A stretch of 64,000 nt of DNA. Origin: Pirellulaceae bacterium. GTDB lineage: Bacteria; Planctomycetota; Planctomycetia; Pirellulales; Pirellulaceae. Where the stretch lies: the NCBI GenBank assembly GCA_019636375.1, contig JAHBXS010000004.1, positions 744,001 through 808,000 on the forward strand, in the 5' to 3' direction. The notes beneath the pieces were generated by a model that ran no database searches, had not been told where the DNA came from, and saw only the letters and a list, made by a program, of their open reading frames with translations. The position numbers were made by a program, and so were the translations under genes. This document shows, piece by piece, positions 1 to 9,170 of the stretch. Positions within the stretch are counted from its first letter, which is position 1; each line of letters opens with the position of its first letter.

Positions 1-2
1 AA

Positions 3-599
3 GCCTCCAAACCCTGGAGTATGTCGGGAGTCAACGGCGTTCGCGGTTTCCTTGATCGCGTCTGGCGGATGATCATTGACGAGCGTGCCGAAGAACGAGT
101 CCTCAATGAGTCCGTGGTTTCGGTTGAACCCAATGAAGATCAGTTACGAGTCCTACACAAAACCATCAAGGCCGTGACTCAAGACATTGACACTCTGGGC
201 TTCAATACGGCCATCGCCCGCTTGATGGAGTTCGTCAATTACTTCACGAAGCAAAGCCAACGTCCGAAATCGATCATGGAGACCTTCGTCTTGATCCTTT
301 CGCCACTTGCGCCTCATATTGCTGAGGAACTATGGTCGGCCCTTGGGCGTACCGAGTCGTTAGCTTACGAACCGTGGCCCAAGTTCGACCCGGACCTCAC
401 CATCGACCAAACAATCGAGATTCCCGTTTCGATCCAAGGCAAGGTGCGTTCGAAAATCACGATCGCGCGCGGGATGTCGGCTGATGACATCGAACAACAA
501 GCGCTCGCCGATATCCGAATCGTCGAATTGCTCGATGGCAAAACCGTTCGCAAGGTGATCGTCGTCCCCGACCGCATGGTCAACATCGTGGCCACTTGA
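3..599 (+). CDS. leuS: Leucyl-tRNA synthetase, C-terminal part (5' end outside window)
   Basis: This is the 3' end of a cytosolic class Ia aminoacyl-tRNA synthetase that charges tRNA-Leu. The frame is open from the first bases, so the gene begins before the window. The first residues read KPWSMSGVNGVRGF, matching the LeuRS segment just after the KMSKS region. The anticodon-binding helical domain follows (LSPLAPHIAEELW, residues ~95-110 of the visible part). The end, KTVRKVIVVPDRMVNIV, is the usual LeuRS C-terminus. An internal ATG at 21 is not the real start. The gene ends 25 bp before the convergent protease gene. Confidence 0.95.
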   Translation, partial: ASKPWSMSGVNGVRGFLDRVWRMIIDERAEERVLNESVVSVEPNEDQLRVLHKTIKAVTQDIDTLGFNTAIARLMEFVNYFTKQSQRPKSIMETFVLILSPLAPHIAEELWSALGRTESLAYEPWPKFDPDLTIDQTIEIPVSIQGKVRSKITIARGMSADDIEQQALADIRIVELLDGKTVRKVIVVPDRMVNIVAT

Positions 600-623
600 T
601 CCTTATTAAGAGTTCGGAAAACA

Positions 624-3095
624 TTAGGTATTTTTGTTATTGAACTTTTCCGGAGGGGGCAAGGGATCCGTGGGGGGTGGTGTTTGCGGTGCTGGGACCG
701 TTTGGCTTTGAGTTAGACGAACCGGAGCCGCCAAGGTTTTCTCCCAAAACTCTCGTGCCCGCCGCACAGCGATGCCCAATACCGAATCCTCGTCGTAGCC
801 ACTGGGCCCCGCAAGCTGCGTCGGCTTCCCGGTGAACAACTCGATCGCGGCATAAATTGAATCCACCGCAAACACGTGGAATTGCCCGGCCTCGCAAGCT
901 TCTACAACGTCTTCCCGCAACATTAAATCCCCGGCGTTGGCTTGGGGAATCACAACCCCTTGAGTGCCCGTTAAACCCGCTGCGCGGCAAGTGTCATAGA
1001 AACCCTCGATCTTTTCATTGACCCCGCCGATCGCCTGAATCCGACCGTGTTGATCAATCGCTCCCGTGATCGCCAAGTCTTGGCGAATCGGAATATCAGT
1101 CAACGCACTCAACAAACAAATCATCTCCGCGCCACTTGCCGAGTCACCGTCAATTCCGCCGTAGCTTTGCTCAAAGGCCACTGACGCGCTAAACGACAAT
1201 GGATGATTCGTGTGCAACAGATGCCGCAGAAGTCCACCCAGAATATGGAAGCCCTTCGTGTGAATCGTTCCGCTCATGCGGGAGGAGCCTTCGATGTCGA
1301 TCAGTCCCGCCGACCCAGGTCCGATAGTTGCCGTGATTCGCGCAGGAAATCCGTAAGTCAACGGCCCAGAACGCATTACCGCCAAGCCATTGATTTGACC
1401 AACTTCAACCCCTGCGGTCCGAATGACGATCGTTCCCTGATCGACAAATTCTTGAAACCGGCGGCTCGGGAGATTGGCTCGAGCTTTCGTTCTTAAGATC
1501 GCAACTCTCACATCCTCAGCATCAACCGCCGCCTTGTCGGCTTGTTGAGCCAAAAACGCTGCCTCACGTGCAATGTCCGCAATCCGTCCAAATTTGGCAG
1601 TCAATTTCCCATCACGCGCCACGATCCGCGCCCCGTGTTCGATCAAACGGGCAACTCCCGAACGATGGAACGGCAGCAAATTTTCTTCTTTGACTAAACG
1701 GGCAACCACAATCGCATACTGCTGAAACGACTCTTGTTCGCGCCCGATTTGATCTTCGAAATCAGCCAGCACTTTGAACAATTCTCGAAAGTCCGGATCA
1801 AAAGCGTCCAATCGATAAAACGTCTGCACGTCACCGATCAAAATCACTCGCAATTTGATGGGAATCGGCTCCGGTTGTACGACCACATACGGCCGCATCC
1901 AACCGGCCTCCGGTGGCACGATTTCCAGCTTCCGCGTTCGCAACGTTCGCATCAATGCTCGATACGCACCGGGTTCCGAAAGTAAATCCTCGACTTCGAG
2001 CAACAAGTACCCCGAGTCAGCACTTAGAATCGCTCCACCGCGAATTCCACGATAATCGGACATGGGCATCGATTGCGGCCCAAACGACACATCGACGGTT
2101 CCCAACAAATTCATCATGCTCGGGACGACTTCCTCAACAATTGGTGCCAAAGGACCAACATCGTTTTGCAAAATGATGTTGACCCCGTAGAGTGCAACAT
2201 AGTCGATTTCATTTTCGGATTGATCCAATTGATTTTCGACGACATCTTTGAGGACCTCTTGCAAGAACGCCTGAACTTCAGGATAGGGATAGTCCGACCT
2301 CAGATGCTGTTCCAGTGGCCCAAGCACTTCGCGCGCTGCCGCCTGTCGAAGTTGCTCCATTTCCTGTTTCGCTCGCCGCACAAATCCATTCATTTCGCGG
2401 CTCACGCGATCGAGTTCCTTTTGAAACACAGGAATTTTCGTCTGGAATTCTTCAAGGGCCTGTTCCGGAACCTTGCCTTCCTTAATCAGAGCCACTAACT
2501 GCTCAGGAGGCACTGGTTCTCCGTCCACCGTGGGAACAATCACGGTCGTATTCACTGGCCCCTGATTGAGTGTAACCAGTGCCAAATTATTTTCGGCCAA
2601 CTCTTTTTCCAGCGGTGCAGATATCCCTTGCATCTCTTGTTGCAACCGCGAACGGGCAGCCTCCCGACGGCCAACATGCGGTTCGCCGTCAAGTGCCTTT
2701 CGCAAGCCATCTTGAACAAATTCTGCGAACTCCAACATCCGCCGTTTAAATTGCGTCGCCTGACCCGCAGGCAACGTCAATAATCGCGGACGGTCGGGAC
2801 AAGCGAAATTATTGACAAAGCACCGATCTCTTTTGCTGCTCGTTGTGGGTTGCAATTCACGCAACATTTGCCGTACGGTCGTGATGCGGCCTGTCCCCCG
2901 CGAACCTCGCACGTAAACGTTTTGACCCTCGGCGAGGCATTGGATGCCGAACATGAGCGCCTCACGCGCCGTTTCCTGACCGACGATCGAGTCTTGAATC
3001 TCTAGTGCTGCCGTCGTTTCGAACTCGAAGACATCTGGGTTACACCGCCAGCGCAATTGAGAGGGTGTTAGGCGCACGGGCTGCGACATTTCCAT
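624..3095 (-). CDS. LonB-like ATP-dependent protease (AAA_32 / Lon_C family)
   Basis: An 823-residue soluble AAA+ protease of the family with an inserted helical region between the ATPase motifs. The N-terminal nucleotide site reads GSRGTGRITT (~residues 59-68), with Arg where classical Walker A has Lys; I recall this as usual for the family. The middle (~150-300) is Gln/Glu-rich and likely coiled. The C-terminal Lon protease domain carries the dyad: Ser652 in GDSASGAE and Lys695 in GGVNEKIEGF, spaced 43 residues as in E. coli Lon (S679/K722). The C-terminus is Pro-rich. It lies 48 bp downstream of the BatA-like gene and may be cotranscribed with it. Confidence 0.9.
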   Translation of the reverse strand: MEMSQPVRLTPSQLRWRCNPDVFEFETTAALEIQDSIVGQETAREALMFGIQCLAEGQNVYVRGSRGTGRITTVRQMLRELQPTTSSKRDRCFVNNFACPDRPRLLTLPAGQATQFKRRMLEFAEFVQDGLRKALDGEPHVGRREAARSRLQQEMQGISAPLEKELAENNLALVTLNQGPVNTTVIVPTVDGEPVPPEQLVALIKEGKVPEQALEEFQTKIPVFQKELDRVSREMNGFVRRAKQEMEQLRQAAAREVLGPLEQHLRSDYPYPEVQAFLQEVLKDVVENQLDQSENEIDYVALYGVNIILQNDVGPLAPIVEEVVPSMMNLLGTVDVSFGPQSMPMSDYRGIRGGAILSADSGYLLLEVEDLLSEPGAYRALMRTLRTRKLEIVPPEAGWMRPYVVVQPEPIPIKLRVILIGDVQTFYRLDAFDPDFRELFKVLADFEDQIGREQESFQQYAIVVARLVKEENLLPFHRSGVARLIEHGARIVARDGKLTAKFGRIADIAREAAFLAQQADKAAVDAEDVRVAILRTKARANLPSRRFQEFVDQGTIVIRTAGVEVGQINGLAVMRSGPLTYGFPARITATIGPGSAGLIDIEGSSRMSGTIHTKGFHILGGLLRHLLHTNHPLSFSASVAFEQSYGGIDGDSASGAEMICLLSALTDIPIRQDLAITGAIDQHGRIQAIGGVNEKIEGFYDTCRAAGLTGTQGVVIPQANAGDLMLREDVVEACEAGQFHVFAVDSIYAAIELFTGKPTQLAGPSGYDEDSVLGIAVRRAREFWEKTLAAPVRLTQSQTVPAPQTPPPTDPLPPPEKFNNKNT

Positions 3096-3143
3096 AAGAA
3101 ACTTTCATTAGAATCAAACGCAATTCGATTTCATGCTTTGACT

Positions 3144-5150
3144 CTAAATCAAAACGCGGCGATTGTACACAACCCATTCAAGCAACAAAACCAAAATCGC
3201 CGCAGCCACAATCCACTTCCAATATTCGCGCACACTCGGCAATGACTCTCGCTGCGCGACAATCTCCTCAAAACCGATCCCCAAAGACTCCTTCACGGTA
3301 ATGTCCGACTCGCGATGATCAAACAAATTGACTGCAAACAACTGATTCTCGGGTGGCTCAGGAGTCGTGAACTCACGCGGACTAACGTCATAAATACCGC
3401 TACTTTCGGTTTGCGAAAACAGGACTTGATTATTCGAATCTCGAATTACATCAACGCTCGCACCACCCGGAGTTTTTACAGAAACCTTGCTAACCGCCGG
3501 CGAGGGACGCAACTTCGCCATCTCGCCGGGAGATACAGTTTCGCCAGCCAAGAACCTTGCCCCTCCCCCCAATTGATTGACAACATTTTGCACAAACAAC
3601 GGAAAACTCAACTTGCTCGGCCAATCGGTGTTGACCTGCACCTCACCTGCTTCATTGACTTCTGAAAACGGAAACGAAATCACCAAATCCTGAAATCCTC
3701 CGCGAGGCCCCAACGCGATGATCGATCCATAAGTCGAGTCGAGCAAAGACAACGTGCCCGTCGGCCCCTCAATCGGGCGAGCTTCCAAAATCAAAATCCC
3801 GGTGAGCTGCATCGCACTCATCAAGGGATGCGAACGCCTCACATCGATAATCGGCGTGGGAAATTGGCGCTCACCCAATTGCCAACTCTCATCCAATGGA
3901 TGACCACCAATAAAAACTGTGTTGCAATTCGGCATGACTTCCGGCTGACACTGATCAAAAATCACCAAATCATATTCGCCTAACAGGGCTTTCCTTTTGA
4001 ATTCATCACTCTTGAGAAAATCCCTCCGCTCGAACACCGGATTGGCGACACGTTGAATCGGTTCGGTTTCCATCGCCAAGCTCAAATATTCATTCCCTGG
4101 GGTAACGATCAGAACCCGCGCCTTGCGGGGAGGATTCACCACGGCATAGGCAACGTTGTCTTGCAGGTAAACGTCAGGCGTATCGATGACGAGTTTAAGC
4201 CGAGTCGCCTGCCCCAATCCTTCAAAAAGTCCCGTTAATGGAAAGCTTACCCCGGTAGTCCGCCCCGCCGGGACTTTGACATTTTTCTTGGCATCGAACA
4301 ACACGTCCTCTACAAATAAAGACAACTCAATGTCCTGATCAACCATCGACGTGTTGCGGAGCTGCGCGAATGCCTCTCTTTTGTCGCTCACATTCGGATC
4401 ATCGTTGATGGAAAAGGCGGTTATCCCAACATTGATGGGAACCTCAACCGCCCCCACCGCGTGATAGGCCGGAATCAGATTTCCAAAAACAAAATCATCA
4501 ATATTTCCGAAACCTCCATCGGAAACGATCATCAAGCGAGCTTCTTTCCCCTCGGTCACTTGTTGGTAGCCGTCGTCGGTGAGGACTTTGGGAGGATTCG
4601 CTAAACCGGCGGCAGCGGTCAACGCCTCACTGATGTCAGTAGTTCGTTGCGTTTGAGTAATCGTGGCCAGTTTCTGTTTCAATAAATTTGTGCTGTCCGT
4701 GTACGACTGAACCACTTCAGCTTGATTCGAAAATGAAATCAACATGCCCGAATCACCGGACTTCATGCGATCAATCATCCCGGCGACCTTCCTTTTCGCT
4801 TCGTCCAGACGGGTCCCGCCCTCTACGTCCGTCGCCGACATACTGGCCGATGTATCCACCAAAAAAATAAAACGGTTCCCCTCAAGCTCCGTTCCCCGAC
4901 AACTGGGACGCAAACAAGCGAGGGCAAGAATCAGCACGGTCAGAACTTGCAGATACATCAACAAGTTATTTCGCAGCCGTTGCCACAAGCTGTTGACGTG
5001 CATGTCCTCCAGAGCTTTTTTCCATAGAAACGTGCTGGGAACCTCGACCGGACGCCGCCTGAGTTTCAAGAAATACAACAGCACAATCAACGGCGGCACC
5101 GCCAACAATGCCGCCCAACCCCAGCCCCCAATCGAGCTCAGAAAACTCAT
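3144..5150 (-). CDS. BatA-like von Willebrand factor A membrane protein
   Basis: A 668-residue inner-membrane protein. An N-terminal hydrophobic segment (~10-30) is followed by the LKLRRRPVEVPSTFLW stretch of BatA N-termini, and a second membrane segment lies at ~65-82. A VWA domain begins at FLVDTSASMSA with the MIDAS residues D99, S101 and S103. The final membrane helix (~645-662) is followed by a short basic tail. The start overlaps the stop of the upstream DUF58 gene by 4 bp, so translation is probably coupled. By family analogy it may form a membrane complex served by the MoxR chaperone. Substrate unknown. Confidence 0.85.
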   Translation of the reverse strand: MSFLSSIGGWGWAALLAVPPLIVLLYFLKLRRRPVEVPSTFLWKKALEDMHVNSLWQRLRNNLLMYLQVLTVLILALACLRPSCRGTELEGNRFIFLVDTSASMSATDVEGGTRLDEAKRKVAGMIDRMKSGDSGMLISFSNQAEVVQSYTDSTNLLKQKLATITQTQRTTDISEALTAAAGLANPPKVLTDDGYQQVTEGKEARLMIVSDGGFGNIDDFVFGNLIPAYHAVGAVEVPINVGITAFSINDDPNVSDKREAFAQLRNTSMVDQDIELSLFVEDVLFDAKKNVKVPAGRTTGVSFPLTGLFEGLGQATRLKLVIDTPDVYLQDNVAYAVVNPPRKARVLIVTPGNEYLSLAMETEPIQRVANPVFERRDFLKSDEFKRKALLGEYDLVIFDQCQPEVMPNCNTVFIGGHPLDESWQLGERQFPTPIIDVRRSHPLMSAMQLTGILILEARPIEGPTGTLSLLDSTYGSIIALGPRGGFQDLVISFPFSEVNEAGEVQVNTDWPSKLSFPLFVQNVVNQLGGGARFLAGETVSPGEMAKLRPSPAVSKVSVKTPGGASVDVIRDSNNQVLFSQTESSGIYDVSPREFTTPEPPENQLFAVNLFDHRESDITVKESLGIGFEEIVAQRESLPSVREYWKWIVAAAILVLLLEWVVYNRRVLI

Positions 5151-6034
5151 CGCACCAGTCCTCGCTGCCGAAGGTAACGAGACACCAGACGCTCAACGGG
5201 CCGCTCTGTACTGGTCATCATGTAGGCGATCCCGCGACGGCTACAATACTCTCTGGCGGTTTCAATAAATGAAGCCAACGTCGCTCGGTATCGGTCAATC
5301 AACCGTTGACTCACGCTGATCTCGGCAATGTCGCCATCTTCACAATCGATCAACTTCAAGTCACCTGCCAAATCCGGCTCAATCTCCACCGGCGACAACA
5401 CATGGATCAAATAAATGTCCAAATCGCGAGCTACCAAATACCGCAACGCTTGATCGTAACCACTCTTGTCCATCAAATCGGTGATCAGCACCACGATCCC
5501 CCGCCCACTGTTCCGCAACGAAAACGATTTGATCGATTGGTCGAGCGGCGTGTTGACATTGCTTGGAAATGAACTGACATGCTGCAACAAGCGAAACAAA
5601 CTGGCCCGTCCCCGCAATACCGGCGATTCCATGTTCGCTCCCAGCGGCTCGACCTTCACGCGATCCGCACGCACCAACCCGATATACCCCAATGCCGCCG
5701 CCAACTGCTGAGCATAAAACAGTTTGCTCGGATCACCAAAACTCATGCTCTCACTGCAATCGACGAGAGCATAAAAATGCAAATCTTCTTCCTCCAAAAA
5801 CAGTTTGAGGAAGAACTTATCCAAACGGGCGTACAAGTTCCAATCGAGGAACCGCAAATCATCCCCCGGGACATAATTTCGATAGTCCGCAAACTCAACA
5901 CTTTGCCCCTTGCGACGACTGCGCCGCTCACCCTTGAGCTGGCCGCGAAAAATCTTGCGACTCACCAGTTCCAGCCGCTCCAATTGCGCGAGCATCTGCG
6001 GCGTCAGCAGGCTGTCAGGAGAAACCTTGTTCAT
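5147..6034 (-). CDS. DUF58 domain protein (VWA-like), MoxR cluster 1
   Basis: A 295-residue soluble protein with a DUF58 core. GDDLRFLDWNLYARLDKFF (~55-73) is the family signature, followed by ALVDCSESMSFG, a VWA-like metal site (DxSxS). Such proteins are usually encoded beside MoxR ATPases and are thought to be their substrates or adaptors. The gene lies between the MoxR gene (66-bp gap) and the BatA-like gene (4-bp overlap). It is shorter than the second DUF58 protein of the window (430 residues) and lacks that one's N-terminal membrane segments, so the two clusters are not a simple duplication. Confidence 0.9.
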   Translation of the reverse strand: MNKVSPDSLLTPQMLAQLERLELVSRKIFRGQLKGERRSRRKGQSVEFADYRNYVPGDDLRFLDWNLYARLDKFFLKLFLEEEDLHFYALVDCSESMSFGDPSKLFYAQQLAAALGYIGLVRADRVKVEPLGANMESPVLRGRASLFRLLQHVSSFPSNVNTPLDQSIKSFSLRNSGRGIVVLITDLMDKSGYDQALRYLVARDLDIYLIHVLSPVEIEPDLAGDLKLIDCEDGDIAEISVSQRLIDRYRATLASFIETAREYCSRRGIAYMMTSTERPVERLVSRYLRQRGLVR

Positions 6035-6100
6035 CTCGCAAGCGACCGTTTAAATGGAGGGAATCGAGCAAACAACCAAAACAAACAACCCGTGCAGCCT

Positions 6101-7102
6101 CTAGGCATCCGACTTTTGCGGAACCGCGTTCAGGATGTCGAGCAACACTTGATCCGCCGAAATCCCTTCCGCGAGAGCCTCGAAGTTCAAGATCACCCGA
6201 TGCCGCATGGCTGGCAAATAAACACGACGCACATCCTCGAAGCTGACGTTAAATCGCCCTTCTAACAACGCACGGACTTTCGAAGCCAACGCCAGCGTCT
6301 GGGCCCCACGGGGACTACTCCCCCAACGCAGATATTTATTCGTTTGATCAATGGCTTGCGGACCAAACGGATGTGTTGCCATCGTCAAACGCACGATGTA
6401 ATCCCGAACGTGATCGGCCAGAATCACTTGGCGGATTAAATTCTGCCAGTTGATGATCTCGGCACCATCCATGACAGGATTCGTATCGATTTTGATGCCG
6501 CGAGTCGTCCGGTCAATAATTGTCGCCAATTCATCGCGAGTGGAATAATCGACTACCAACTTGAACAAGAACCGGTCGAGTTGAGCCTCGGGGAGGGGAT
6601 AAGTTCCCTCTTGCTCGATTGGGTTTTGCGTCGCCATCACGAAAAATGGTTTCTTCAGCACGAACCGTTGACCGGCGACCGTCACCGTTCCTTCTTGCAT
6701 CGTTTCTAGGAGGGCTGATTGGGTCTTGGGGGTCGCGCGGTTGATTTCGTCAGCCAAACAAATTTGCGTAAAGATTGGTCCCTTTTGAAACTCAAACGCC
6801 CGGCGACCGTCCGGCGATTCCACGATCATGTTCGTTCCCAAAATGTCGGCGGGCATCAGGTCGGGCGTAAATTGGATGCGATTGAAGTCGAGACTCAACG
6901 CTTCGGCTAACGTCTTGACCAACAAAGTTTTCCCGAGCCCCGGAGCACCCTCCAGCAAGCAGTGCCCGCCAATCATCAACGAGGTCAAAACGCCGTGGAC
7001 GATCTCATCGTGCCCCACAATCACCTTGCCGATCTCGTCCTTGATCGCCGTGTATCGCACACGAAACTGCTCGGCCTGCTGGTGCAGAGTATCTTCATTC
7101 AT
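6101..7102 (-). CDS. MoxR-family AAA+ ATPase, cluster 1
   Basis: A 333-residue MoxR-type AAA+ ATPase. Walker A is GAPGLGKTLLVKTLAE (~residues 51-66). Walker B and following are CLADEINRATPKTQSALLE, and the sensor-1 region is VMATQNPIEQEGTYPLPEAQLDRF. All are typical of MoxR chaperones that remodel VWA-domain partners. It is the first gene of a minus-strand run MoxR, DUF58, BatA-like, LonB-like. A paralogue lies at 60837-61826 in a second DUF58 cluster. Confidence 0.95.
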   Translation of the reverse strand: MNEDTLHQQAEQFRVRYTAIKDEIGKVIVGHDEIVHGVLTSLMIGGHCLLEGAPGLGKTLLVKTLAEALSLDFNRIQFTPDLMPADILGTNMIVESPDGRRAFEFQKGPIFTQICLADEINRATPKTQSALLETMQEGTVTVAGQRFVLKKPFFVMATQNPIEQEGTYPLPEAQLDRFLFKLVVDYSTRDELATIIDRTTRGIKIDTNPVMDGAEIINWQNLIRQVILADHVRDYIVRLTMATHPFGPQAIDQTNKYLRWGSSPRGAQTLALASKVRALLEGRFNVSFEDVRRVYLPAMRHRVILNFEALAEGISADQVLLDILNAVPQKSDA

Positions 7103-7459
7103 ATAGCCTGACCCTGTTCGTCAATGAGTCTTGAAAAATTCACTTCGGGGGTTATTTTGACAGCCCCAGTCGCTGATTTCTAGTACCAAACGGCATTCAA
7201 TTTCTCTTTTTTTGGTCCGGCTTCGTGGTTTTCCGCCATTCCAACCCATCAAGGCATTTCGATGCTTACTCCACAAGCTTTGGCGATTCATTACAATTAG
7301 GAGCGATTCGCAATTCGGATCACTTTAAACACCCGCAACCGACGCCTCGCGAATGTTCAACCTCATTAAAATAAGTGCTCGCCAGATTCAGGTTAATTGC
7401 TTTGTGGAAAACAAGCTCTGCTCCCCATTGGAAAAACGTTACACGTTAGGGAATCGAAA
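7103..7459. other. Intergenic region between divergent MoxR and YifB genes
   Basis: These 357 bp must hold promoters for two divergent transcription units. I could not pick a convincing -35/-10 pair on either strand. An in-frame ATG at 7397 upstream of yifB would add 21 residues unlike the family, so this stretch is treated as non-coding. Confidence 0.5.
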
Positions 7460-8995
7460 ATGCTCGCCAAATTGAAAACATTTTCGCTCGTGGGAATCGA
7501 GGCCGAGCCGGTGGAGGTCGAAGTTGACGTATCACCCGTAGCGATGCCGAAGACGATTCTCGTGGGCTTGCCCGAAGCCGCTGTCCGGGAAAGCACTCAC
7601 CGCGTTGGCCGAGCCCTCGCCAATTCCGGCTACGAACGACCGTCAGATCGTGTGGTGATCAACTTGGCTCCTGCCGAACTCCCCAAACAAGCGGCCTCGT
7701 TTGACCTCCCCATGTCAATTGGAATCCTCGCCGCCAGCGGACAAATGTCGTCGGACAAGTTTTCTGATTACGCCGTCGTGGGTGAATTGGCTCTCGAAGG
7801 GCACACGCGCCCCGCCAAAGGAGTCTTGTCGATGGCGATCGCTGCTGCCCGACAAGGCCTGCGCGGGATCGTCGTTCCGCGCGAGAACGCTTCCGAGGCG
7901 GCTGTCGTTCGCGAAATCGAAGTGATTGCTGTAGAAAGTCTGACACAAACGATCGCCTTCTTCACCGGCGAGCTTTCCATCGAGCCCACCCCTTCGCGGC
8001 TGGAGGAAATTTTCAACGAGTTCGCGACTTACGACGAAGACTTTGCCGACGTCCGCGGCCAAGAGTTAGCCAAACGAGCCATCACGATCGCGGCGGCGGG
8101 TTCGCATAATTTATTGATGCTCGGTCCGCCGGGCTCCGGAAAAACGATGCTCTCCAAACGCATCCCCACGGTGTTGCCCAGACTCACTCCGGAAGAGTCC
8201 ATCGAAACCACGCGAATTTATAGTGCCCTAGGACGCCTGACCGCCGGGCAGCCACTGATGGCTCGTCGCCCCTTTCGCTCCCCGCACCACACGATCAGCG
8301 AAGCGGGCCTCGTCGGCGGCGGCAGCACTCCGACTCCCGGCGAAATCAGCATGGCCCATAACGGTGTGTTGTTTCTGGATGAACTTCCCGAATTCAACCG
8401 CCGAACGCTGGAAGTCTTGCGGCAACCTCTGGAAGATCGCGTCGTCACCATCAGCCGCGCTCTGAACTCGACGACTTTTCCAGCCAACTTTATGCTTGTC
8501 GCCGCACTGAACCCTTGCCCCTGCGGCTACCGCACCGACCCCCGCCGCGAATGCAATTGCACGCCGCAGCAAATCGAAAGATACATGGGAAAAATTTCTG
8601 GACCACTGCTCGATCGCATCGACCTACACGTCGAAGTCCCGGCGGCGGAATACAAGGAACTTTCGTCGGCACTCCCCGGCACCAGTAGCGAATCGATCCG
8701 GGAACAAGTCTTGCGGGCTCGCGAAACCCAAGCCCATCGTTTCGCGAAACTTAAAATCTTGTACAACGCGCAGATGAGCAGCAAACAACTGCGAGAATTC
8801 TGCCGTCTCGATGAGGCCGGAATGGGCCTGATGAAATCGAGCGTCAACGAGATGGGGCTATCGGCCAGAGCACACGATAAAGTCCTCCGGGTCGCCCGCA
8901 CGATTGCCGACCTTGACGATGCCCCGCAAATTCGACTCGAACACCTCCAAGAGGCGGTCAACTACCGCCAACTCGACCGCCAAATTTGGCAATGA
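7460..8995 (+). CDS. YifB/ComM family Mg-chelatase-like AAA ATPase
   Basis: A 511-residue protein of the YifB/ComM family. In naturally competent bacteria ComM is a hexameric helicase that assists branch migration during recombination. An N-terminal ChlI-like domain (~1-170, LVGLPEAAVRES) precedes the AAA core. Walker A is GPPGSGKT (222-229) and Walker B is VLFLDELPEFNR. The Cys cluster NPCPCGY...ECNC follows, then the C-terminal helical domain ending in VNYRQLDR. The start at 7460 is chosen because family members begin with MLAK-like residues followed by TFSLVGIEA. It is divergent from the MoxR cluster. Confidence 0.92.
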   Translation: MLAKLKTFSLVGIEAEPVEVEVDVSPVAMPKTILVGLPEAAVRESTHRVGRALANSGYERPSDRVVINLAPAELPKQAASFDLPMSIGILAASGQMSSDKFSDYAVVGELALEGHTRPAKGVLSMAIAAARQGLRGIVVPRENASEAAVVREIEVIAVESLTQTIAFFTGELSIEPTPSRLEEIFNEFATYDEDFADVRGQELAKRAITIAAAGSHNLLMLGPPGSGKTMLSKRIPTVLPRLTPEESIETTRIYSALGRLTAGQPLMARRPFRSPHHTISEAGLVGGGSTPTPGEISMAHNGVLFLDELPEFNRRTLEVLRQPLEDRVVTISRALNSTTFPANFMLVAALNPCPCGYRTDPRRECNCTPQQIERYMGKISGPLLDRIDLHVEVPAAEYKELSSALPGTSSESIREQVLRARETQAHRFAKLKILYNAQMSSKQLREFCRLDEAGMGLMKSSVNEMGLSARAHDKVLRVARTIADLDDAPQIRLEHLQEAVNYRQLDRQIWQ

Positions 8996-9086
8996 TTGGG
9001 TTGCGGAAAATCAAGCGGAAAGTCAATAAAAACTCAAATTCAAAAAGGGGAAGGTTTATGAATTTATCCGAGTAAAGAGGGGGCAG

Positions 9087-9121
9087 GTTTAAGTTTAAGT
9101 TTAAGTTTAAGTTTAAGTTTA
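9087..9121. repeat. Hexanucleotide microsatellite GTTTAA, about 6 copies
   Basis: Five perfect GTTTAA units plus GTTTA, 35 bp in all, lie in the gap between yifB and the dioxygenase gene, 50 bp before the dioxygenase start codon. The tract is unbroken and so prone to replication slippage. Confidence 0.95.
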
Positions 9122-9170
9122 TAGAAACCTCATTCCGTGACCGGTTACAATACAAAAAAAGGACCCAACG

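Noticed and set aside
624..3095. Arg in place of Lys in the Walker A of the LonB-like protease as a sign of inactivation
   Set aside because: GTGR-type Walker A is, as far as I recall, normal for this family, and the Ser-Lys protease dyad is intact.
9087..9121. Possible CRISPR-like or direct-repeat array
   Set aside because: The hexamers are contiguous with no spacers; it is a microsatellite.
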